Positions 33,933-39,783 of a stretch of 39,783 nt of DNA are shown one piece after another. Source of the stretch: Bryobacterales bacterium. GTDB taxonomy: Bacteria; Acidobacteriota; Terriglobia; Bryobacterales; Bryobacteraceae. Each line of letters opens with the position of its first letter. Position 1 is the first letter of the stretch. Below the pieces are notes generated by a model that had not been told where the DNA came from, made no database searches, and saw nothing but the letters and a program-made list of their open reading frames with translations. Location of the stretch: NCBI GenBank assembly GCA_027459465.1, contig DAIDIH010000042.1:1-39783 (forward strand), read 5' to 3'. The position numbers and the translations under genes are program-made.

Positions 33933-34721
33933 TCAGTGCGTCATCGCATACACCACGTAGTTCGCCGCAATGCGGAACCCGAGCGCCGAATACTTCTCCG
34001 GATACTCCGGATTATCGGCATGCTCCCAGGAATCGCCCAGGTCCATGTTGTGGCACATCGCCACGATGATCCGTCCCTTGTCATCGCGGATGCACCGCCA
34101 CCGCGGCTGGTACCCGTCGTGCTCATACGTCCGCCCCGTCTCGAGAAACTGCGCCCCCGGAACCTGGTATCGATGGTCCAGGTCGTAGATCACGTGAAAT
34201 ATCGGATCGCCGTCGGGAATATCCGTAATCGGCCGGTCCGGAAATACCCGCTTCATGCTCGCCGTAAAAATCGCCCACTCCCGCGTCCCATGAAAGTCGT
34301 CGCACATGAAAAATCCGCCCCGCAGCAGAAAATCCCGCATCTTCCGGCATTCATCGTCGGTGAGGTTCCAATACCCCACCTCCACGCCATACAGCCACGG
34401 CCAGTTGTAAACGTCGTCCCCATCGTCCAGGCTCACCGGCTGCTCCACGCTCCGCACCTGGATCCGCGTCAGCCTTCGCAGCGCCTGCGCCAGATGCCGG
34501 TCCGACCGCGGATAATCCATCGTCCAACGCGGATACGAAACCACCGCCGGATAAATCAACCGCGCAAACACCCATTCGGCTTTGTCCCGGTAATCCGGCG
34601 GCAAAGGAAAATTCGTGTACTCGACACCCGGATACACGCGAAACGGCTTCTGGTAGGCGTACAACGTGGCAAGCAACAGCGGCACAACGGCGGAGGCAAC
34701 GACTACACGGCGGAATCGCAT
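33933..34721 (-). CDS. DUF4159-domain protein
   Basis: The 262-residue protein begins with a membrane anchor or signal peptide (residues 5-22) and continues with the DUF4159 domain: FVFARLIYP-like WVFARLIYPA, YPRSDRHLAQALRRLT, then MRDFLLRGGFFMCDDFHG, FPDRPITDIPDGDPIFHVIYD and the end IIVAMCHNMDLGD and ANYVVYAMTH. The fold is GATase1-like; family function is unknown but it is commonly found with MoxR/BatA-type genes. It is the first gene of the long operon. The start has no good Shine-Dalgarno. C-terminal tail is complete. Confidence 0.87.
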   Translation of the reverse strand: MRFRRVVVASAVVPLLLATLYAYQKPFRVYPGVEYTNFPLPPDYRDKAEWVFARLIYPAVVSYPRWTMDYPRSDRHLAQALRRLTRIQVRSVEQPVSLDDGDDVYNWPWLYGVEVGYWNLTDDECRKMRDFLLRGGFFMCDDFHGTREWAIFTASMKRVFPDRPITDIPDGDPIFHVIYDLDHRYQVPGAQFLETGRTYEHDGYQPRWRCIRDDKGRIIVAMCHNMDLGDSWEHADNPEYPEKYSALGFRIAANYVVYAMTH

Positions 34722-34747
34722 CGTAAGGAGGTCCGGCCTGTGCGATC

Positions 34748-34756
34748 AGAATACCA
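34748..34756 (-). promoter_or_regulatory. Weak extended -10 candidate for the MoxR/vWA operon
   Basis: TGGTATTCT on the minus strand has the TGn extension and a 4/6 -10. No -35 is seen. It lies 27-35 bases before the DUF4159 ATG in the only non-coding gap (95 bases) upstream of the ten-gene run. Confidence 0.3.
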
Positions 34757-34816
34757 GACTGCGGCAAACCGTTAGACGCACTCGCCGCCCCAACGTTCCG
34801 CCCAACCCGCGCTCCG

Positions 34817-37774
34817 CTACTCCACCGCCATCGTCACCGTGTTCGAACTCACGCCCCCGATCGAAATCACCACCGGCGCCGCGCTCCCCTTCACCCCATC
34901 CGGCGTCAACGCATTCACCTGGTACAACCCCACCATCCCCGGCGCCAGCCCGCTGAACCGCATCTCCGCCTCCACCCCGCCGATCGTCACCACCGGCCGC
35001 GCCGCCGTCTCCGCCGCCGGATTCGCAGGCGACGCCGCCCCCGTCGCCGGCCGGTTCGTCACCGCTCCCAACCCCGTGCAGAATATCTGCACCACCGTCA
35101 CCCCCGCCCGCGCCGGATTGCTCACATCCACCAGCCGGTTCGCCCCATCCAGAATCGCTCCCTGCCCCGTCCCCTGCCCGTTCACCGCGAAAATCCCCGG
35201 CGCATATTCAGCCACACTCACCGTCTGCGGCGCGCTCGTCTGCCCGTTCAGAACCGCGCTCACTGTCACCGGACTCCGCCCCGCCGCCTCCCACGGAATC
35301 TGCACATTCGCCTGAAACAGACTCGCGTAGAACATCCCCGCCGTCCCGCCCATCTCGAACGACAGCCCTTGTATCTCCATCGGCAGCGGCAGCGACGCCG
35401 CCATCCCCGGCGCCCCCAACAAAAAATTCCCGAACACCGCCGCAATGCTCCCCGGCGCCACCGTCCCCTTGTAACTCGCCCCGTTCACCACCCCGCCCGC
35501 ACTCACCTCCAACACGCTCGATGCCTGCCGCACCGTCACTCCCCTCCCCGCCACTTCAATCTGCGCCGACCTCGCCGCGCCCCCATTCGCCGCCACCACC
35601 AGCGCCGCTTCCCCCGCTCCCGCTCCCGCTCCCGACCCCGTAATCCACTCCGGCAACCCGCTCACCGCCCACTCGCACGCCGCATCTGCGCTCACGTTCA
35701 GCGTTACCCTACCCCCCGCCGCCAGAACCTCCACCGCCGCCGGACTCACCGCGTAACCGCACGCCGCCTCCGACGCCACCAGCTTCCGCACCGCATTGTT
35801 CCCCGCGTCCGCCACATACACATTCCCCTGCCCGTCCACCGCCACCCCCATTGGAGCATTCAGCCGCCCGCCGGCCGCCACCCCTCCATCGCCCGAATAC
35901 CCCGCCTCGCCGTCCCCCGCCACCGTGTAAATCCGTCCGCCCGGCGTCACCATCCGCACCCGGTTGTTGAATGCGTCCGCTATATAAAGGTTGCCTTTCC
36001 CATCCACCGCCAGCCCCCGCGGATAATTAAACTTCGCATTCACCGCCGCCCCGCCGTCGCCCGCAAATCCCTGCGAGCCGTTCCCCGCAACCGTCGTAAT
36101 CGTCCCCGCCGCCGGCACTTTCCGGATCCGTCCGCTCCCCGAATCCGCGATGTACAAATTCCCCGCCCCGTCAATCGCCAACCCTCCCGGCGCATCCAGC
36201 GTCGCGCTCTTCGCCGGTCCTCCATCACCCGAAAAGCCCGCACTCCCGTTCCCCACCACCGTCGTGATCGTCCCCGCCGCGTCCACCTTTCTCACCACAT
36301 GATTCCCTTCATCCGCGATATACACGTTCCCGGCCGCATCCACCGCCACCGCCGAAGCACTGTCCAACTCCGCGCTCACCGCCGCCCCGCCGTCCCCCGC
36401 GTACCCCACCGCGCCCGTCCCCGCGAACGCCGCAACCGCCCCGCCGGGGCTCACCTTCATCACCTTCGCCCCAATATCGTCGGCAACATAAACACTCCCG
36501 CTCCCATCCGCCGCCACCGCCACAGGACTCGTCAACCAGGGCGCCTCATTGCCCGCCACCGTCCCGATCCCCCCGCCCGCCGTCACCATCCGCACCCGTT
36601 CGTTCCATGTATCGGCAATGAACAGATTCCCGCTCCCGTCCACCGCCACTCCGCGCGGATAATCAAGCTGCGCTGCCACCGCCGGTCCCCCGTCGCCCGA
36701 GTAAGTATTGAAATCCCCGTCCCCCGCAATCGTCGTAATCGTCCCCGCGGCGTTCACCTTCCGGATCCGGTCGTTGTCCGCGTCCGCGATAAATATGTTG
36801 CCCTGCCCATCCACCGCCACGCCCAACGGGCTGAATAACAGCGCCCTCGTCGCGGATCCCCCGTCTCCCGAGTACCCTCCGTACCCGCCGTACCCTCCGT
36901 TGCCCGCTGCCGTCGTGATGGTCCCGCCGGTCGTTACTTTCCAAATCCTCTGGCTCTCCGAATCCGCGATGTACACGTTCCCCGCTGCGTCCACCGCCAC
37001 GCCCATCACCTGGCCCAGTTGCGCGCTCGTCGCGGCGTTCCCGTTGCCCGAGTTCCCCTCGACCCCGCTGCCAGCCACCGTCGTGATAATCCCCGGCGCC
37101 GCCACCTTCCTCACCCGGTAATGATTCGTGTCCGCGATGAACAGGTTCCCCCCGCCATCCACCGCCACGCCGCTCGGACTTGCCAGCGTAGCGCCCGTCG
37201 CCGGCCCGCCGTCCCCGTCCCAGCCCACCAGCGGCGGCCCGCCGCCCGCCACCGTCGTGATATCCCCGTTGGGAGAAACCTTCTGAATCCGGTTATTCAG
37301 GCTATCGGCGACATACACGTTCCCCTGCCCATCCACCGCCACGCCCATCGGAGCCCCAAGCGCCGCCACCGTCGTGATCACGCCCGCCGCCGTCACCTTC
37401 CGCACGCGCGCGTTCCCCGTGTCGGCTATGTAAAGATTCCCCGCCCCATCCAACGCCAACCCGCCCGGCGACCACAACTGCGCCTCCGTCGCCGGCCCGC
37501 CGTCCCCACTAAACCCCGCTCGCGCGTTCCCCGCCACGCGCGTCATCACACCATTCGCATCCACCCGGAACACGCAATCGAGCGCCGTGAAATACACGCC
37601 GCCCTGCCCGTCCGCCGCAACACCCCCAATGCCCGTGATCGTTACCTGCGTCGCCGCCACCGGCGTCTTCGGCGGCGCGCCGCCCGCAAACGTTGAAAGG
37701 ATGAACCCCTGCCCCCGCAGCCCCCACGCCGCCGCAAGCGCAATCCAGATAACACGAACCCGCCGCGTACCCAT
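34817..37774 (-). CDS. Secreted NHL-repeat protein with BACON-like and Solibacter C-terminal domains
   Basis: This 985-residue protein has a signal peptide (about 1-22), then twelve NHL repeats (about 25-665) of the form VAVDGQGNVYVADSLNNRI separated by ITTVAGNG...GDGGPA linkers; the first is degenerate. A BACON-like domain (about 671-750, CGYAVSPAAVEV ... CEWAVSGLPEWI) follows, then the Solibacter C-terminal domain (about 751-985: VVNGASYKGTVAPGSIAAVF, PGIFAVNGQGTGQGAI, VVQIFCTGLGAV, GLAPGMVGLYQVNALTP). NHL propellers bind proteins, RNA or glycans; here a secreted, probably surface-located binding role is likely. The ATG at 37774 is chosen over a GTG six codons upstream. The last domain is the clearest lineage marker in the window. 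Confidence 0.92.
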   Translation of the reverse strand: MGTRRVRVIWIALAAAWGLRGQGFILSTFAGGAPPKTPVAATQVTITGIGGVAADGQGGVYFTALDCVFRVDANGVMTRVAGNARAGFSGDGGPATEAQLWSPGGLALDGAGNLYIADTGNARVRKVTAAGVITTVAALGAPMGVAVDGQGNVYVADSLNNRIQKVSPNGDITTVAGGGPPLVGWDGDGGPATGATLASPSGVAVDGGGNLFIADTNHYRVRKVAAPGIITTVAGSGVEGNSGNGNAATSAQLGQVMGVAVDAAGNVYIADSESQRIWKVTTGGTITTAAGNGGYGGYGGYSGDGGSATRALLFSPLGVAVDGQGNIFIADADNDRIRKVNAAGTITTIAGDGDFNTYSGDGGPAVAAQLDYPRGVAVDGSGNLFIADTWNERVRMVTAGGGIGTVAGNEAPWLTSPVAVAADGSGSVYVADDIGAKVMKVSPGGAVAAFAGTGAVGYAGDGGAAVSAELDSASAVAVDAAGNVYIADEGNHVVRKVDAAGTITTVVGNGSAGFSGDGGPAKSATLDAPGGLAIDGAGNLYIADSGSGRIRKVPAAGTITTVAGNGSQGFAGDGGAAVNAKFNYPRGLAVDGKGNLYIADAFNNRVRMVTPGGRIYTVAGDGEAGYSGDGGVAAGGRLNAPMGVAVDGQGNVYVADAGNNAVRKLVASEAACGYAVSPAAVEVLAAGGRVTLNVSADAACEWAVSGLPEWITGSGAGAGAGEAALVVAANGGAARSAQIEVAGRGVTVRQASSVLEVSAGGVVNGASYKGTVAPGSIAAVFGNFLLGAPGMAASLPLPMEIQGLSFEMGGTAGMFYASLFQANVQIPWEAAGRSPVTVSAVLNGQTSAPQTVSVAEYAPGIFAVNGQGTGQGAILDGANRLVDVSNPARAGVTVVQIFCTGLGAVTNRPATGAASPANPAAETAARPVVTIGGVEAEMRFSGLAPGMVGLYQVNALTPDGVKGSAAPVVISIGGVSSNTVTMAVE

Positions 37775-37882
37775 ACACCCGAACCTAAACACGTCAGGCG
37801 CAAAAAATACTACACATCCCGCGCGGGCACACTTCGAGCGCCTATAAAGATTCGTGAATCCCAGCCCCCGCCCCGTTTCGCC

Positions 37883-38896
37883 CTAGGGCAACGCCACCTT
37901 GCCGTCGTTCCTCAGCACGAACCCCACCGGCTTGCCGTTCTCGTCCGTCACCGGCATTTTCGTCTCGGCGTTGTCCTTCCCCGGATCGTCATGTCCCGGC
38001 CAGTCCACAAACATAGGAAACAGAGCATTCTTGTGCTCCCGGTACGCCAGCACAATCTCGTTATAGCTCCCGTCTGCCCTGCTCATCCCGGCCAGAACGC
38101 TGCTATAGTGCATTCGCATGCTGACCCGGTTTCGTATCTCCTCGGCGCTGCTATACACTTTCTTTTTCATCGTCGTCCCCTCAACCGGCACGTCCTGAAC
38201 CCCGTAGTAGCCGTACCGGTAGTGCAGCCGGCCGTCCGTCCGGTTCGAAATCTTCGCCATGCCGCTGTGCATGTCGTCGCTCTGCCCCAGCTTCAGCCGC
38301 GTCAACTGGTTCCGGATTTCACGCATCCGCAGCGCCGCTCCCTCGTTGCCCTTCGCCCAGTCGTTCAACGTGTAGAACAACGCATGGTCCTCCTGCGGCG
38401 GCAGCGGCACAAACACGCCAAAGGCCCCTTTGCCTTTAACCGGGTACCCCTGCGTGAGAATCAATTTCTCTTTGTTCAGCAGCGTCCCCGGCAGCTCCAA
38501 CAGCCCCAGCTTGTACTTATCTCCCGGCTTCGCAAAGTTCCCCGGCGTAAACCTCGCCTTGATGTCGGCCCGGTTCAGCGTCTGTATCCCGCTATCGAGC
38601 GGAACCATCCCCGATTTTCGATCCGCGCCGTACGGCCCGCCCTCCAGCGGCTTCTTCAATTGGTAAACGTTCACCGGCTTCGTGTTTCCCGCTTGCGCCG
38701 TCACCTTCGTCACCCGCATCGTCATCCGGTTTTCCCGGAACGAATCGAAGAACGTGTCCTCTTCCTCCCACTTCTTCAGCGCATCGAACCACTGGTTCAC
38801 TAGCGGCAGCAACGTACCCCAATCCTTGTTGCGCATGAACTCGGAATCCAGGTGCTCCCGCTTGCCTTTCAGTTCCTCGAAAAATGGATTCGCCAT
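37883..38896 (-). CDS. Unrecognised protein, 337 residues
   Basis: I do not recognise this protein. It has no signal peptide or membrane helix and is Lys/Arg/Asp-rich. Visible features are an acidic, helical N-terminus (FFEELKGKREHLDSEFMRNK), a WFDALKKWEEED helix, a middle with GYPVKGKGAFGVFVPLPPQE, a helix ALRMREIRNQLTRLKLGQSD, a Tyr/Arg stretch GRLHYRYGYYGVQDVP, and a hydrophilic end that closes with FVLRNDGKVALP. Codon use and GC match its neighbours. The start is fixed by GAGGAGGGG (38899-38907) two to three bases before the ATG at 38896. It follows the isomerase gene by 33 bases, so they are probably one operon. Confidence 0.75.
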   Translation of the reverse strand: MANPFFEELKGKREHLDSEFMRNKDWGTLLPLVNQWFDALKKWEEEDTFFDSFRENRMTMRVTKVTAQAGNTKPVNVYQLKKPLEGGPYGADRKSGMVPLDSGIQTLNRADIKARFTPGNFAKPGDKYKLGLLELPGTLLNKEKLILTQGYPVKGKGAFGVFVPLPPQEDHALFYTLNDWAKGNEGAALRMREIRNQLTRLKLGQSDDMHSGMAKISNRTDGRLHYRYGYYGVQDVPVEGTTMKKKVYSSAEEIRNRVSMRMHYSSVLAGMSRADGSYNEIVLAYREHKNALFPMFVDWPGHDDPGKDNAETKMPVTDENGKPVGFVLRNDGKVALP

Positions 38897-38898
38897 CG

Positions 38899-38907
38899 CC
38901 CCTCCTC
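38899..38907 (-). promoter_or_regulatory. Ribosome binding site of the unrecognised gene
   Basis: GAGGAGGGG, a close match to the anti-Shine-Dalgarno, lies just ahead of the ATG at 38896 and fixes this start. Confidence 0.65.
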
Positions 38908-38929
38908 GACGGACGCGCCTTTGCGGCCT

Positions 38930-39783
38930 CTACATACTCGCCAGCCCGCGCAAATTCCACCCGCAGATCCGGCTTCCCTCCAGCTTATCCCCGCCCGGAC
39001 CCGGCCAGTGAGTCTCTAAACTCAGATACCCCCGGTACCCGCTCTCCCACAGCGCCCGCAACTGCCCCTTCCAGTCCACCACCCGCGTCCCCAGCGGACC
39101 CCACTCCGGCTTCTCCCCCTCCATCCGGCAGTCCTTGGCGTGAACGTGCCCCACGCACCCCACCGGCAGCGCGGCAAACCCGTCCGGATACGCCGTCTCC
39201 CCCGCCACATAAGCGTTCGCCGGGTCCCAAACCACTTTCACGTTCTTTTGTTTTATCCGCTCCAGAATCCGCGCCGTCTCCGCGCCCGTCCCCACATTGC
39301 AGGCGTGCTCGTTCTCCAGGCCCAATATCAGCCCCTCTCGCGCGAACCGCTCCGCCATATCGTCCACCGCCGCCGCAATCCGCTCCAAGCACCGCTCCGG
39401 TTCCACCGTCCGCCAATACGAAAACACCCGGATCAAAGGCGCGCCCGTAAGTTTCGCCACCTCGATCGCCCGCTCGGTCAGCCGCGGCTGATCTTCAAAC
39501 GTGTGCTTCGACGCGAACACATCGTGCTGAAACCGCCCATCGATCGCCGGCGCATCCGGCAGCACGCATTTGAGCAGCGGCGAAGCGATCGAGATCACCT
39601 TCATCCCCCGCGCCGCCACCGCCTCCGCCGCCCGCTTCACGTCTTCATCGGACCAGTCCAAAACATTTTTCCCGTCCGCCGTGCGCAGCTCCGCTCCCGT
39701 CATCCCGATCGCCCGCATCGCATCGAGCGCTACCTCCAACTCGGGAGAAAACTCGTCCGTTATCGCCGCCAAAGGAAATTTCG
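38930..39783 (-). CDS. Sugar-phosphate isomerase/epimerase (TIM barrel), 5' end beyond the window
   Basis: The frame is open to the right edge and shows KFPLAAITDEFSPELEVALD, the usual N-terminus of this family, so only the first one to three codons are missing; the TTG at 39772 is inside the gene. The xylose-isomerase-like TIM barrel shows the expected metal-site residues: Glu in GLENEH, Asp in VVWDPANAY, His in GHVHAKDC and Glu in LSLETHW. The family isomerises or epimerises small sugars or inositol derivatives (AP endonuclease 2 superfamily). The product has at least 284 residues, typical for the family. Substrate cannot be told. The unrecognised gene follows 33 bases downstream. Confidence 0.88.
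   Translation of the reverse strand, partial: KFPLAAITDEFSPELEVALDAMRAIGMTGAELRTADGKNVLDWSDEDVKRAAEAVAARGMKVISIASPLLKCVLPDAPAIDGRFQHDVFASKHTFEDQPRLTERAIEVAKLTGAPLIRVFSYWRTVEPERCLERIAAAVDDMAERFAREGLILGLENEHACNVGTGAETARILERIKQKNVKVVWDPANAYVAGETAYPDGFAALPVGCVGHVHAKDCRMEGEKPEWGPLGTRVVDWKGQLRALWESGYRGYLSLETHWPGPGGDKLEGSRICGWNLRGLASM

Noticed and set aside
31876-33960. 694-codon plus-strand open frame
   Set aside because: Antisense shadow of the large vWA gene, with His/Arg/Pro-rich composition and no family resemblance.
35800-37700. Regular repeats resembling a CRISPR array or satellite
   Set aside because: The period and sequence are explained by NHL protein repeats; the DNA units differ at third positions and are not identical as CRISPR repeats would be.
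38930-39772. TTG at 39772 as start of the isomerase gene
   Set aside because: The frame is open upstream to the window edge and reads KFPLAAITDEF, the family N-terminus, so the true start is outside.

Overview
The window is GC-rich bacterial chromosome and most likely comes from an acidobacterium of the Solibacter/Bryobacter type. The best lineage marker is the C-terminal module of the protein at 34817-37774, which I recognise as the Solibacter C-terminal domain (TIGR03437 type), placed behind NHL repeats and a BACON-like domain. Two other proteins (15959-16897 and 19380-19802) resemble conserved hypotheticals I associate with Acidobacteria. I see no phage, insertion sequence, CRISPR array, rRNA or tRNA. 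Most genes are on the minus strand and are packed into long operons with 4-bp overlaps.

Layout. 1-704: two secreted proteins of unknown function, the first running off the left edge. 705-1265: no convincing gene, but the promoter of a small hicB-hicA toxin-antitoxin pair (1266-1766) lies here. 1893-7131: a tripartite drug-efflux operon on the minus strand (tolC-like, emrA-like, emrB-like) ending in its own LysR regulator; a near-perfect LysR-type operator lies upstream of tolC at 7251-7267. 7294-15820: an eight-gene isoprenoid/hopanoid operon, in transcription order ispH, shc, hpnA, hpnG, two zinc alcohol dehydrogenases, hpnC, hpnD. A divergent promoter pair at about 15835-15933 drives this operon leftward and, rightward, a sensor-like protein plus a TPR lytic transglycosylase (15959-19226). 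19380-19802 is a conserved hypothetical gene that converges on the next block across a stem-loop.

19864-34721 is a ten-gene minus-strand run: DUF4159 protein, a large vWA/amidotransferase-like membrane protein, a caspase-fold protein that has lost its cysteine, a TPR zinc metallopeptidase, a MoxR AAA+ ATPase, a DUF58 protein, a BatA-type vWA protein, a giant Gln-rich DUF4175 protein, then larB and a DUF6526 membrane protein. 34817-37774 is the NHL/BACON/Solibacter-domain secreted protein. 37883-38896 is an unrecognised protein, and 38930-39783 is a sugar-phosphate isomerase/epimerase cut by the right edge.

How they work together. IspH supplies IPP/DMAPP; HpnC and HpnD act on farnesyl-PP towards squalene; SHC cyclises squalene to hopene; HpnG acts on adenosylhopane. 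HpnE and HpnH are not in the window. The two polyol-dehydrogenase-like enzymes directly after hpnG are candidates for the reductase that would turn ribosylhopane into bacteriohopanetetrol. The MoxR/vWA operon looks like an envelope-associated chaperone or stress machine that has recruited a zinc peptidase and a caspase-like pseudoenzyme. These two operons are the most interesting parts of the window.
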